A DNA stretch of 56,289 bases from JALCLA01 sp965653565. GTDB taxonomy: Bacteria; Pseudomonadota; Gammaproteobacteria; Xanthomonadales; Xanthomonadaceae. The stretch spans positions 1 to 56,289 of the forward strand of contig CBFHAI010000028.1 in the NCBI GenBank assembly GCA_965653565.1. Reading direction: 5' to 3'. This document shows, piece by piece, positions 34,655-43,267 of this stretch. The position numbers and the translations under genes were made by a program. The notes beneath the pieces were generated by a model, which saw only the letters and a list, made by a program, of their open reading frames with translations, had not been told where the DNA came from and ran no database searches. Each line of letters starts with the position of its first letter. Positions within the stretch are counted from its first letter, which is position 1.

Positions 34655-35677
34655 CTAGGCGAGGCCGCCTTCGGGATATTCGGGTTTCTGCTCGCGCGCC
34701 AGCAACAGTTTCAAGCCTTCCGACGGCGTGATTTCGCCGTGCAGCATGCGCTGCACCAGCGCGCTGATCGGCAGGTCGAGTTGATTGCGCCGTGCCAGCC
34801 GCATCACTTCATCGGCGGTCTGCACCGATTCGACCACTTGCCCGATCGCAGCCACCGCGTCCTTCAACGCCTGGCCTTGGCCGAGCGCCAGGCCCAGCCT
34901 GCGGTTGCGCGACAGATCGCCGGTGCAGGTGAGCACCAGATCGCCCAGGCCGGCCAGGCCCATCAGCGTTTCGGCCTTGCCGCCGAGCGCTGCATTCAAT
35001 CGCAGCATTTCGTTGAGACCGCGCGTGATCAGGCCGGCGCGCGCATTCAATCCCAACTGCATGCCGTCGGCGACACCGGTGGCCACCGCGAGCACGTTCT
35101 TCATCGCACCGCCGAGTTCCGCGCCGAGCACGTCATCGCCGGTGTAGGCGCGAAAAGTAGGACCATGCATCGCATCAGCCACCTGCTGCGCGAAGGCTTC
35201 GACATCCGAATGCACGGTGACGGCGGTCGGCAGCCCTTGCGCTACTTCGCGCGCGAACGACGGCCCGGTGACCACCGCCAGCGGCGTGTCGCGGCCGAGC
35301 GCTTCTTCGGCCACTTCATGCAGGAAACGGCCGGAACCCGGTTCGAAACCTTTGGTGGCCCACGCAACGCCGGCGTGCGGACGCCGATGCGGTGCCAGCT
35401 CGCGCACGATTTCCGGAAACGCGTGGCTCGGCACCACCACCAGCACCAGATCGGCGTCGGCGACGGTGGCCGCGAGATCGTCGCTGAAACGCAAAGAGTC
35501 GGGCAGCGGCAAGTCGGGCAGATAGCGCGCATTGCGATGCGTCGCGCGCATCTGCTCGATGGCCGCTTTGTCGCGGCCCCACAGCGTGGTGGGCAGGCCG
35601 TTGCGCGCGGCCTGCACCGCGAGCGCCGTGCCCCAGGAGCCGGCGCCCAGCACCGCGACGCGCAATGCGTCGCTCAT
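34655..35677 (-). CDS. gpsA: Glycerol-3-phosphate dehydrogenase [NAD(P)+]
   Basis: 340 residues. The Rossmann motif GAGSWGTALA is at about residues 11-20, WGRDKAAIEQM follows, and the active-site lysine lies in GGAMKNVLAVATG. Further signatures are TNRGLNEMLR-like ITRGLNEMLRL and LMGLAGLGDLVLTCTGDLSRNRRLG. The cytoplasmic enzyme reduces dihydroxyacetone phosphate to sn-glycerol-3-phosphate for phospholipid synthesis. It follows secB by 3 bases and is surely co-transcribed with it, the standard gammaproteobacterial arrangement. Confidence 0.97.
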   Translation of the reverse strand: MSDALRVAVLGAGSWGTALAVQAARNGLPTTLWGRDKAAIEQMRATHRNARYLPDLPLPDSLRFSDDLAATVADADLVLVVVPSHAFPEIVRELAPHRRPHAGVAWATKGFEPGSGRFLHEVAEEALGRDTPLAVVTGPSFAREVAQGLPTAVTVHSDVEAFAQQVADAMHGPTFRAYTGDDVLGAELGGAMKNVLAVATGVADGMQLGLNARAGLITRGLNEMLRLNAALGGKAETLMGLAGLGDLVLTCTGDLSRNRRLGLALGQGQALKDAVAAIGQVVESVQTADEVMRLARRNQLDLPISALVQRMLHGEITPSEGLKLLLAREQKPEYPEGGLA

Positions 35678-35680
35678 GGA

Positions 35681-36181
35681 TTAAGCATTGCCGACCTGGG
35701 CCGCATCGCCGGCCGGCTGGGCGCGGCGGCGCAGCTGTTCGGCGTAAAGCTGCTCGAAGTTGATCGGCTGCAGGTAATACGGCGGGAAACCGCCGTTCAC
35801 CACCATTTCGCTCACGGTCTGGCGGGCGTACGGGAACAGCACGTTCGGGCAATAGGTGGCGAGGATGGCTTCGGTGTTGCGCTGGTCGAAACCGGTGACG
35901 CCGAAGATGCCGCCCTGCGCGACTTCGGCCAGATACGCCGTCTTGCCGTTGAGGGTGCAGGTGAGCGTCACCGTGAGCACCACTTCGAACACGCCTTCGG
36001 CCAAGCCCTGCACCTTCTGCGCGAGATTGAGCTGCAGCTGCGGCTGGCCCTCTTCCTGATACACCTGCGGGGCGTTGGGCGCCTCGAAGCTGGCGTCCTT
36101 GACGTAAATCTTCTGCAGGTTGAACTGTGCGTTCGACGCGGTTTCGGCGGCGGCGGCGCCGTTGGCGGCTTGATCGGCCAT
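35681..36181 (-). CDS. secB: Protein-export chaperone SecB
   Basis: 166 residues. Core signatures are FNLQKIYVKDASFEAPNAPQVF-like (VYQEEGQPQLQLNL), AYLAEVAQGGIFGVTGF and the C-terminal CPNVLFPYARQTVSEMVVNGGFPPYYLQPINFEQLY, all typical of SecB. The tetrameric cytoplasmic chaperone keeps precursors unfolded for SecA. An alanine-rich N-terminal extension of about 18 residues is seen, as in other Xanthomonadales. Between it and the upstream rhodanese gene lies an intergenic repeat; the glutaredoxin gene often found here is absent. Confidence 0.97.
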   Translation of the reverse strand: MADQAANGAAAAETASNAQFNLQKIYVKDASFEAPNAPQVYQEEGQPQLQLNLAQKVQGLAEGVFEVVLTVTLTCTLNGKTAYLAEVAQGGIFGVTGFDQRNTEAILATYCPNVLFPYARQTVSEMVVNGGFPPYYLQPINFEQLYAEQLRRRAQPAGDAAQVGNA

Positions 36182-36288
36182 GGATGAACTCCGGAAAGGA
36201 TGGGCGAGGAAAGGGGCGGGATTATCCCATGGGGGCGGGATGGGTGCAGAACCAGGGGTTGGAGCGAATGGCGAGGCGTTCGGGCTCT

Positions 36289-36379
36289 CGTAGCCTGGAT
36301 GCAGCGCAGCGGAATCCGGGAGGTGCGAAGCGTGAGGCCGGCGTGTTCCCGGATTCCGCTGCGCTGCATCCAGGCTACG
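36289..36379. repeat. Intergenic inverted repeat, copy 2 (perfect 32-nt arms)
   Basis: Left arm 36289-36320 and right arm 36348-36379 are exact reverse complements over 32 bases, separated by 27 bases. The end sequence CGTAGCCTGGAT differs from copy 1 (8654) at one position, and the opposite arm carries the matching change, so pairing is kept. It lies between the rhodanese and secB genes and may attenuate or stabilise their transcript. Confidence 0.85.
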
Positions 36380-36388
36380 ACGGCCGCA

Positions 36389-36826
36389 TTACGCCTTGCC
36401 GCGGGCGAGCGGCAATTCGGCGCCTTGCCACGCGCCGATGCCGCCATCGAGCCAGTAGATCTTCTTGAAACCGGCCTTCACCAGCCGCTTGGCGGCATTC
36501 GTCGAGCCCATGCCGTTGCGGCAGACGATCGCGACCGGCAGCTCCTTCACTTTCGCGAGCAGCTTGCTTTCCGGATCGAGCTGGCTCATCGCGACATGCT
36601 TGCTGCCGACGATGTGGCCCTTCTCGTAATCGTTGATCGGGCTCACATCGATCACCAGCGCGTTCTCGCGGTTGATCAGATGCGTGAGTTCGAACGGCGA
36701 GACGGCCTTGAAGCCGCGCGTGAAGCGCGACAACTCGTTCATCACGAGGGCGAGGGTGACGGCCACCATGCCCATCGACAGAAGCGGATGGGCGCTGATG
36801 AATTCGGGCAAACGTTCGAAAAACAC
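36389..36826 (-). CDS. Membrane-anchored rhodanese-domain protein (YibN-like)
   Basis: 145 residues. One N-terminal membrane segment (about 14-32, LLSMGMVAVTLALVMNEL) is followed by a rhodanese domain: SPFELTHLINRENALVIDVSPINDYEKGHI, then the active-site loop CRNGMGS (Cys near residue 102) and GFKKIYWLDGGIGAWQ. The family moves sulfane sulfur through the loop cysteine, though the physiological partner of the YibN type is unknown. The position upstream of secB-gpsA is conserved in gammaproteobacteria. Confidence 0.92.
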   Translation of the reverse strand: MFFERLPEFISAHPLLSMGMVAVTLALVMNELSRFTRGFKAVSPFELTHLINRENALVIDVSPINDYEKGHIVGSKHVAMSQLDPESKLLAKVKELPVAIVCRNGMGSTNAAKRLVKAGFKKIYWLDGGIGAWQGAELPLARGKA

Positions 36827-36866
36827 AAAAAAAGAGTCCTGTCCTGGCTGGCGGGCGCGCGGCGAA

Positions 36867-37727
36867 TCAGTCGCCGAACACGTCCTGCATGAATTCGGGA
36901 TGCGACAGCGCCGCGCGATGGATATCGACGTTGTAGTAGCGCGTGGCGAACGACTTACTCTGCGCGCCGCGCTCGCGGAAGCTGGTCAGTTCGGCCGCGC
37001 CCTTGCGCGCCATCGTGCAGCTCCACCAGCCGGTCGGATAGCACGGCTGCGGGAACGGCAGCGTGCGCAGCGCCGAGAAGCCGGCCACCTGCATGTGGTG
37101 GCGCATCGCCTTGATCAGGCCCATGTGCACCAGCGGCGATTCCGACTGCTGCACCAGGATGCCGCCGGTACGCAGCGCACGGGCGCAGGAGGCGTAGAAC
37201 GCTTCGTTGAACAGGCCTTCGGCCGGGCCGACCGGGTCGGTCGAATCGACGATGATCACATCGACGCTCTCGGCCGCGATGTTGCGCATGTAGGCGATGC
37301 CGTCGTCGAACAGCAGCTCGGCGCGCGCGTCGCCGTTCGATTCGCACAGTTCCGGGAACCACTTCTCGGCCATGCGCGTGACCTGCTCGTCGATATCGCA
37401 CTGCACCGCGTGCTCGACTTCCTTGTGCTTGAGCACTTCGCGCAAGGTGCCGCAATCGCCGCCGCCGATGATCACCACGCGCTTGGGATTGCTGTGGGTG
37501 AAGAGCGGCGGATGCGACATCATCTCGTGATAGAGGAAGTTGTCGCGCGTGGTCAGCATGATCGCGCCATCGATCACCATCAGGTTGCCCCAATCGGTGG
37601 TTTCGTAGATTTCGATCTTCTGGAACTTCGACTGCACCTCGTCGAGTTTCTTGTTGATGCGAAATCCGATCGCCGAGCCGGAGAGCTCGAAATTCTCGTA
37701 GTACCAGGTCGGGATATCGGCGGTCAT
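36867..37727 (-). CDS. speE: Polyamine aminopropyltransferase (spermidine synthase)
   Basis: 286 residues from ATG 37727; homologues as I recall them begin MTA, and the in-frame ATG at 37745 has no better ribosome-binding site. The binding motif VVIIGGGDCGTLREVLKH for decarboxylated S-adenosylmethionine is followed by QCDIDEQV and the catalytic region VIIVDSTDPVGPAEGLF, then QQSESP and FPQPCYPTGWWS. It transfers an aminopropyl group from decarboxylated SAM to putrescine. speA, which starts the arginine route to putrescine, is divergent from it with 100 bases between, so the pair probably shares regulation. Confidence 0.96.
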   Translation of the reverse strand: MTADIPTWYYENFELSGSAIGFRINKKLDEVQSKFQKIEIYETTDWGNLMVIDGAIMLTTRDNFLYHEMMSHPPLFTHSNPKRVVIIGGGDCGTLREVLKHKEVEHAVQCDIDEQVTRMAEKWFPELCESNGDARAELLFDDGIAYMRNIAAESVDVIIVDSTDPVGPAEGLFNEAFYASCARALRTGGILVQQSESPLVHMGLIKAMRHHMQVAGFSALRTLPFPQPCYPTGWWSCTMARKGAAELTSFRERGAQSKSFATRYYNVDIHRAALSHPEFMQDVFGD

Positions 37728-37794
37728 GGGATCGGGGCTGAACATGGAAAGCGGCGGGGTGCGGATTGTAGCGTGTGGCGTGTCTTTCGGGCGC

Positions 37795-37800
37795 TACAAT
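37795..37800 (+). promoter_or_regulatory. Putative -10 box of speA
   Basis: TACAAT 27 bases before the speA ATG, within the 100-base divergent interval with speE. The -35 region is poor. CGGAGG at 37817-37822 is the ribosome-binding site, 5 bases before the ATG. Confidence 0.45.
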
Positions 37801-37827
37801 GCGCGCCTTTCCGCATCGGAGGCACGA

Positions 37828-39717
37828 ATGAGCGCCTGGAGCCTCGACCGCGCGCGTCGCACCTATTCCATCGCTCACTGGGGCGAGGGTTATTTCGACA
37901 TCGACGCCCAGGGCCGCATCGAAGTGCGCCCGCGCGGCACGCAGGGGCCCGCGATCGCGCTGCCCGAGGCCGTGGACCGCGCGCTCGCCGACGGCCTCAA
38001 GCTGCCGCTGCTGCTGCGCTTCTCCGACATCCTGGGCGACAGGCTGGGCAAGCTGCAGGCCGCTTTCGGCCGCGCGATGGCCGAGTTCGATTACGCCGGC
38101 GGCTACACCGCGGTCTATCCGATCAAGGTCAATCAGCATCTGGGCGTGGCCGGCGAGCTGGCCGCGCATCGCGGCGAAGGCTTCGGCCTGGAGGCCGGTT
38201 CCAAGCCGGAGCTGATGGCGGTGCTGGCGCTGGCGCGGCCGGGCAGCGTGATCGTCTGCAACGGCTACAAGGATCGCGAGTACATCCGGCTGGCGCTGAT
38301 CGGCCGCCGGCTCGGGCTGCAGACCTTCATCGTCATCGAAAAGGCCTCCGAGTTGCCGCTGGTGATCGAGGAATCGCGCGCGCTCGGCGTGGCGCCGGGC
38401 CTGGGCGTGCGCATGCGGCTGGCCTCGCTCGGTGCGGGCAAGTGGCAGAACTCCGGCGGCGACAAGGCCAAGTTCGGATTGTCGCCGCGCCAGTTGCTCG
38501 ATCTGGTCGAGAAACTGCGCCGCGCCGGCCTGGAGAAGTCGCTCGAACTGCTGCACTTCCACATGGGCTCGCAGATTTCCAATGTGCGCGACATCGCCAA
38601 CGGCATGCGCGAAGCGACGCGCTATTTCGTCGAGGTGAGCAAACTCGGCAGCCCGATCCGCTATATGGATGTCGGCGGCGGCCTGGGCGTCGACTACGAA
38701 GGCACGCGCTCGCGCAGCTTCTGCTCGATCAACTACGGGCTCGATCAATACGCCGCCAACATCGTGCAGCCGCTGGCCGAAGCCTGCGCCGAACACGGCC
38801 TGCCGCAGCCGCGCGTGCTGACCGAATCGGGCCGCGCGATGACGGCGCACCACGCGGTGCTGGTGGCCAACGTGTCGGAAGTCGAACGCGCGCCGGAAGG
38901 TTCGATTCCCGCGTTGCAAACCGACGAGCCGACCGTGATCCGCCATCTGCGCGACATCGTCGATGCGCTCGACGAACGGCCGCCGCTCGAACTGTGGCAC
39001 GAGGCGCAGCATTTCCAGTCCGAAGGCCACGCGATGTACGCGCTCGGCCAGATCGACCTGTCGATGCGCGCGCATATCGACGATCTGTACTACGCCATCG
39101 CGCACGGCGTGCGCCAGCGCCTGAACTACGAAGAAAAAAGCCATCGCCCGGTGCTCGACGAACTCGACGAGCGGCTGGTCGACAAATATTTCGTCAACTT
39201 CTCGGTGTTCGAATCGATTCCCGACGTGTGGGCGATCGACCAGGTGTTCCCGATCACGCCGATCGCACGCTTGAACGAGGTGCCCGACCGGCGCGGCGTG
39301 ATCGCCGACCTGACCTGCGATTCCGACGGCCGCATCGACATGTACGTCGACGACGGCGACATCGATACCTCGCTGCCGCTGCATGCACCGTTGCCGGGCG
39401 AGAGTTACCGCATCGGCATCTACATGGTCGGCGCCTACCAGGACACGCTGGGCGACATCCACAATCTGTTCGGCGACACCGACGCGGTGAACGTGCGACT
39501 GAGCGGCTCGGGCTACACCTTCGAGCGTTCGCGCCGCGGCGATACCACCGACGTGATGCTCGATTACGTGGGCTACGACCTGGCCCGCCTGCGCGCCGAA
39601 TATCGCGCCAAGGTGGACGCCGCCGGGCTGCCGGCCGACGAGGCCGAGCGCTTCAACGCCGCGCTCGAAACCGGGCTCACCGGTTACACCTACCTCGCCG
39701 ACGAACCCTTGGGGTGA
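37828..39717 (+). CDS. speA: Biosynthetic arginine decarboxylase
   Basis: 629 residues, the standard length of the SpeA type. The PLP-binding lysine is about residue 100 in TAVYPIKVNQH. Further family signatures are GFGLEAGSKPELMAVLAL, LLHFHMGSQISNVRDI, YMDVGGGLGVDYEG and the C-terminal substrate site VGAYQDTLGDIHNLFGDTDAVNV. It converts arginine to agmatine, the first step of the arginine route to putrescine. Agmatine-processing genes are not in the window. The start ATG 37828 has a strong CGGAGG ribosome-binding site. Confidence 0.97.
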   Translation: MSAWSLDRARRTYSIAHWGEGYFDIDAQGRIEVRPRGTQGPAIALPEAVDRALADGLKLPLLLRFSDILGDRLGKLQAAFGRAMAEFDYAGGYTAVYPIKVNQHLGVAGELAAHRGEGFGLEAGSKPELMAVLALARPGSVIVCNGYKDREYIRLALIGRRLGLQTFIVIEKASELPLVIEESRALGVAPGLGVRMRLASLGAGKWQNSGGDKAKFGLSPRQLLDLVEKLRRAGLEKSLELLHFHMGSQISNVRDIANGMREATRYFVEVSKLGSPIRYMDVGGGLGVDYEGTRSRSFCSINYGLDQYAANIVQPLAEACAEHGLPQPRVLTESGRAMTAHHAVLVANVSEVERAPEGSIPALQTDEPTVIRHLRDIVDALDERPPLELWHEAQHFQSEGHAMYALGQIDLSMRAHIDDLYYAIAHGVRQRLNYEEKSHRPVLDELDERLVDKYFVNFSVFESIPDVWAIDQVFPITPIARLNEVPDRRGVIADLTCDSDGRIDMYVDDGDIDTSLPLHAPLPGESYRIGIYMVGAYQDTLGDIHNLFGDTDAVNVRLSGSGYTFERSRRGDTTDVMLDYVGYDLARLRAEYRAKVDAAGLPADEAERFNAALETGLTGYTYLADEPLG

Positions 39718-39820
39718 ATTTTTGCCACAGGCCGCGCGTTTGACGCGCGGCCGCCCCGATGCGGGCAGCCGCGCGCTACGCTGCGTATTCCTTGTTCAAC
39801 TCCGCCCCGTTCGCTCCTCA

Positions 39821-40693
39821 ATGACTTCTCTCAACTGCGGCTTCGTCGGTCTGGGCGCGATGGGCGCGCCGATGGCGCGCCACCTGCACGCGCGCGGTTT
39901 TCTCTACGGCGTGTGCAATCGCACGGTCGAGAAAGCCATCGCGCTGGCCGATGAGCTCGGTGTGCGCGCGGCCGCCTCGATCGGCGATTTCGGCGAATGC
40001 GACGTGGTGATGCTGTGCGTGCCGCAGGATGCCGACGTGCTGCAGTCGGTGAACTGGCTGTCGGCGACGATGCGCGCGGGCAGCGTGGTGATCGATCATT
40101 CCACCGTCGCGCCCGATACCGCGCGCGAGGCGGCCGATCGGCTGTTCGAACGCGGCATCGGTTTTCTCGATGCGCCGGTTTCGGGCGGCGTCGAAGGTGC
40201 GCGCAACGGTCGCCTCTCGGTGATGGTGGGCGGCGAGGCCGAGCAGCTCGAAGCGGTCCGCCCGGCGCTGGCGTGCTATGCCGCGCGCATCACGCACATG
40301 GGCCCGAGCGGCGCCGGCCAGGAAACCAAGGCGGTCAACCAGGTGCTGGTGGCGGGCATCGCGCAGGCGGTGTGCGAAGGCCTTGCGCTGGCCGATCGGC
40401 TCGGCCTGGATTCGGAACGCCTGTTGCCGACGCTCGCCGCCGGCGCGGCCGGCAACTGGTTCCTCGACAAGCGCGGCGCGTCGATGTTGATCGGCCAGTT
40501 CGCGCCCGGCTTCAAATCGGCGCATCTGTTGAAGGATCTGCGCATCGTGCGCGACATGGCGGCCACCGTCGGCATCCGTCATCCGGTGATCGAACAATCG
40601 CTGGCCGACTACGGCGAACTGGTGGCGCAGGGCCGCGGCGAGGAAGACACGTCGGCGCTGATCGACATCAAGCGCAGCCCGAAAGCGCGCTGA
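39821..40693 (+). CDS. NAD(P)-dependent beta-hydroxyacid dehydrogenase family protein
   Basis: 290 residues. The Rossmann motif GFVGLGAMGAPMARHL opens the protein from ATG 39821. The substrate motif FLDAPVSGGVEGARNGRLSVMVGG and the catalytic lysine segment GAGQETKAVNQVL are as in 3-hydroxyisobutyrate and tartronate semialdehyde dehydrogenases, and FAPGFKSAHLLKDL is the usual third motif. Which acid it oxidises cannot be told from context, since no valine or glyoxylate genes are near. The N-terminal start was set at the motif-bearing ATG; upstream codons are proline/arginine-rich. Confidence 0.88.
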   Translation: MTSLNCGFVGLGAMGAPMARHLHARGFLYGVCNRTVEKAIALADELGVRAAASIGDFGECDVVMLCVPQDADVLQSVNWLSATMRAGSVVIDHSTVAPDTAREAADRLFERGIGFLDAPVSGGVEGARNGRLSVMVGGEAEQLEAVRPALACYAARITHMGPSGAGQETKAVNQVLVAGIAQAVCEGLALADRLGLDSERLLPTLAAGAAGNWFLDKRGASMLIGQFAPGFKSAHLLKDLRIVRDMAATVGIRHPVIEQSLADYGELVAQGRGEEDTSALIDIKRSPKAR

Positions 40694-40813
40694 AACGCTC
40701 AGTTCGGCGACCCGGGTAAAACTTTCGCGTTCGACGCGCGCCGCGCTGCGGCTAACGAATCGCTAATGCCGCCGGCGCTATAAACTGCGTTCCCGCCTCG
40801 CCGGAGCCAGCTC

Positions 40814-42145
40814 ATGTCGCAGCGCGCGTCGTCCCTCCTGCTTTGTCTCTTGTCGCTTGCGCTGCCGGCAATCGGTTGTGCCGCGAGCAGCACGCCGCTG
40901 CCGAACGAAGTGTCGCTGGTGCCGGTGGCCTCGGGTTTCTCGCAGCCGGTGGCGGCGCGTGCGGCGCCTGGCGAATCGCGACTGTATGTGGTCGAACAGG
41001 GCGGCCTGATCCGCATCGTCGATGGCGGCGTCATCGCGCCAACGCCGTTCCTCGCCTTCACCGGTCCCGGCAGTACCGCGCCGCCGCTCGGATTCACCAG
41101 CGGCGACGAACGCGGCCTGCTCGGCCTGGCCTTCCATCCGGACTACGCCAACAACCGCCGCTTCTTCGTCTACTACACCGACGGCAACGGCGACAGCGTG
41201 GTCGCGCGCTACCAGACCTCCGGCAATCCCGATGTCGCCGATGCGGCCAGCGCCACCGTCGTGCTGCACATCGATCAGGATTTCGCGAACCACAACGGCG
41301 GCGATATCCATTTCGGTGCCGATGACTATCTCTATGTCGGACTCGGCGACGGCGGCAGCGGCGACGATCCATGCAATCGCGCGCAGACGCTGGTGGCGGC
41401 GAACCTGCTCACCGGCACGCAATTCGGCGACAACTGCAATCCCGATGCATCGTTCGCCAGCAACGGCGGCGATCCGCAATCGCTCGCGCTGCTCGGGAAA
41501 ATGCTGCGCATCGATGTCGATGCGACGGCGCCGGCGGGCCAGGAACTGTGCGGCGCCGGCGGCAACGGCACCGCGAATTACGCCGCACCGGCCGACAATC
41601 CCTACATCGCTGCCGACGGCATCTGCAACGAGGTCTGGCATGCGGGCCTGCGCAATCCGTTCCGCTTCAGCTTCGATCGCGAGAACGGCGATCTGCTGAT
41701 CGGCGATGTGGGACAGGTCGCGCGCGAGGAGATCGATGCGGTGCCCGGCGATGTCGGCGGGCTCAATTTCGGCTGGCGTTGCCGCGAAGGCGACATCGCC
41801 GGCGAACGCCAGCAGTTGTGCGGCAATCCGCCGCCTTTCATCGATCCGGTGATCGCCTACGACCGCACGCTCGGCAGCACGGTGACCGGCGGCTACCGCT
41901 ATCGCGGGCCGCTGGCGGCGCTCGACGGCGTCTATTTTTACGCCGATTTCGGCAGCGGACGCATGTGGGGCGCGCGCCCCTACAACGGCGTGTGGCAGAC
42001 GGCGGAGTGGCTCAACAGCAATCTGAATCCGTCGAGCTTCGGCGAAGGCAGCGACGGCGCGGTCTATGTCGTCAACTACGGCGGCTCGCTGCTGCGCATC
42101 GACACCACCGCGCTGTTCCGCGATGGGCTGGAGCCGGAAGATTGA
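40814..42145 (+). CDS. Exported PQQ-dependent sugar dehydrogenase-like protein (sorbosone dehydrogenase family)
   Basis: 443 residues. The signal peptide ends near residue 23; AIGC could be a weak lipobox. The six-bladed propeller signature of soluble glucose/sorbosone dehydrogenases is clear: LYVVEQGGLIRIV, DERGLLGLAFHPDYANNRRFFVYYT, FANHNGGDIHFGADDYLYVGLGDGG, LLGKMLRIDVD, EVWHAGLRNPFRFSFDRENGDLLIGDVGQ and a final GGYRYRG. The enzyme would use PQQ to oxidise a sugar or related alcohol in the periplasm or outside, but some members are not proven enzymes. No PQQ-synthesis genes are in the window. It ends FRDGLEPED, similar to the FFDGFE end of the subtilase. Confidence 0.87.
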   Translation: MSQRASSLLLCLLSLALPAIGCAASSTPLPNEVSLVPVASGFSQPVAARAAPGESRLYVVEQGGLIRIVDGGVIAPTPFLAFTGPGSTAPPLGFTSGDERGLLGLAFHPDYANNRRFFVYYTDGNGDSVVARYQTSGNPDVADAASATVVLHIDQDFANHNGGDIHFGADDYLYVGLGDGGSGDDPCNRAQTLVAANLLTGTQFGDNCNPDASFASNGGDPQSLALLGKMLRIDVDATAPAGQELCGAGGNGTANYAAPADNPYIAADGICNEVWHAGLRNPFRFSFDRENGDLLIGDVGQVAREEIDAVPGDVGGLNFGWRCREGDIAGERQQLCGNPPPFIDPVIAYDRTLGSTVTGGYRYRGPLAALDGVYFYADFGSGRMWGARPYNGVWQTAEWLNSNLNPSSFGEGSDGAVYVVNYGGSLLRIDTTALFRDGLEPED

Positions 42146-42516
42146 TCTGAGCCTGAGACATAAACCTAAAGCGGGTGAGAGGGCCTGACCGCGTTCGCCG
42201 TTGGAATTGGCCCACAGCGAGCACTCCCGATACTTCAATCCGCCGTCTGGAACTTTCCCCTCGTGCATCGGTCTGCCGAATCGCACGAACGGCCCCGTCG
42301 ATAGAGGGACGGGCTGCTATCCAGCGGGGCCCGGTCATTCTAATCATTGGCGGAATTTGGCCGGCTTACACAAGCGCTGAACTTGACTGACGGCGGACAC
42401 TGGTCGATCTCCAGGCTTTGCCGTCATGACCGGCTTTATATGCGCCACCTATTCCTCGCTGCTGCTACTTAATGAACAGTGTCGGACGGCTTTCTTGACA
42501 TATCTACGGCAAACTC
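42146..42516. other. Lower-GC intergenic region, no gene seen
   Basis: 371 bases between the sorbosone dehydrogenase-like gene and the orphan gene. It is less GC-rich than the chromosome average and its small open frames have no recognisable domain. TTGACA at 42495-42500 is a perfect -35 hexamer, but it is only 16 bases before the ATG and the matching -10 would fall inside the gene. Confidence 0.5.
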
Positions 42517-43104
42517 ATGTCTCAGCCAGACTCGATAGAGTTGAAGTCGCTACTCAAGGAAATTGGCGAGAATTGGGGCAAGGTTCTAGCTCCTGCTGCC
42601 AATCGCTCGCAATGGGATGCTGATCTTGCGATCGAGTTTGCCAACCATAGCGTGTGGAACTTCAGCGACTTCAACTACGGTAAGTGCCATAGCTATGTCA
42701 TCTTGGCTCAACCCGGGACGTACGCTTGCCCCGGGTCGCGAGCCGAAGATCAAGTTCTTACCAAGCAGCTCGGAGGCCAGCAACTGCATGTCATCCTGGA
42801 ATTGTCGGTAGTACTGCCGTTCTACCGCGCTTGGTTAAGTCGACGCACGTATGACTCGGAAGGGCTGGCAACCGATTGCGTTGTAGACATCAGCAAGGAT
42901 GAGTATGGCCTCTTGCAGCAAGCGCATGTTTTTGCCCGCCGTAGAGGATTTATTCGAGTTGGCGATGAATTGATAACAGCGTTGGTCCCCGGGGTAGAGT
43001 TGGATTTGGCAGAGCCGGGCACTGTTAGCATTTACAATTGCCTCTTTGAAGATCGTTCGAATTGCCTTCCCCCAGGTGGATTGCAGAACTCTACTGGGGC
43101 GTAG
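42517..43104 (+). CDS. Orphan hypothetical protein in a low-GC patch
   Basis: 195 residues, no signal peptide, no transmembrane segment. The sequence is of normal mixed composition, unlike chance frames here, with features such as WNFSDFNYGKCHSYVILAQPG, LHVILELSVVLPFYRAWLSRR and VSIYNCLFEDRSNC. GC counted by eye in two lines of the gene is about 52%, against about 68% in the sorbosone dehydrogenase gene, so recent horizontal gain is likely. I recognise no family. A stand-alone immunity-type or phage-derived protein is possible but unsupported. The ATG at 42517 has no strong ribosome-binding site. Confidence 0.6.
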   Translation: MSQPDSIELKSLLKEIGENWGKVLAPAANRSQWDADLAIEFANHSVWNFSDFNYGKCHSYVILAQPGTYACPGSRAEDQVLTKQLGGQQLHVILELSVVLPFYRAWLSRRTYDSEGLATDCVVDISKDEYGLLQQAHVFARRRGFIRVGDELITALVPGVELDLAEPGTVSIYNCLFEDRSNCLPPGGLQNSTGA

Positions 43105-43235
43105 GCCTATTCAACCCATCGCAAGCTAACAGTTGCTTGCCGATCCAGTGGTATCCGCCACTGGGCCGCTGTCGAATTTCACTCGAGTCGCGACGAAAGT
43201 TCCGGCGCCAGTGGCGAGTTTTCTTGCTCGCATCG

Positions 43236-43263
43236 ATGAGTGCGTCGCACCCGACGCACTCAT
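43236..43263 (-). terminator. Hairpin after the SPOR gene
   Basis: ATGAGTGCGTCG at 43236-43247 pairs perfectly with CGACGCACTCAT at 43252-43263 around a CACC loop. It begins 4 bases beyond the SPOR stop codon on the minus strand. No clear T-run follows. Confidence 0.6.
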
Positions 43264-43267
43264 GCTG

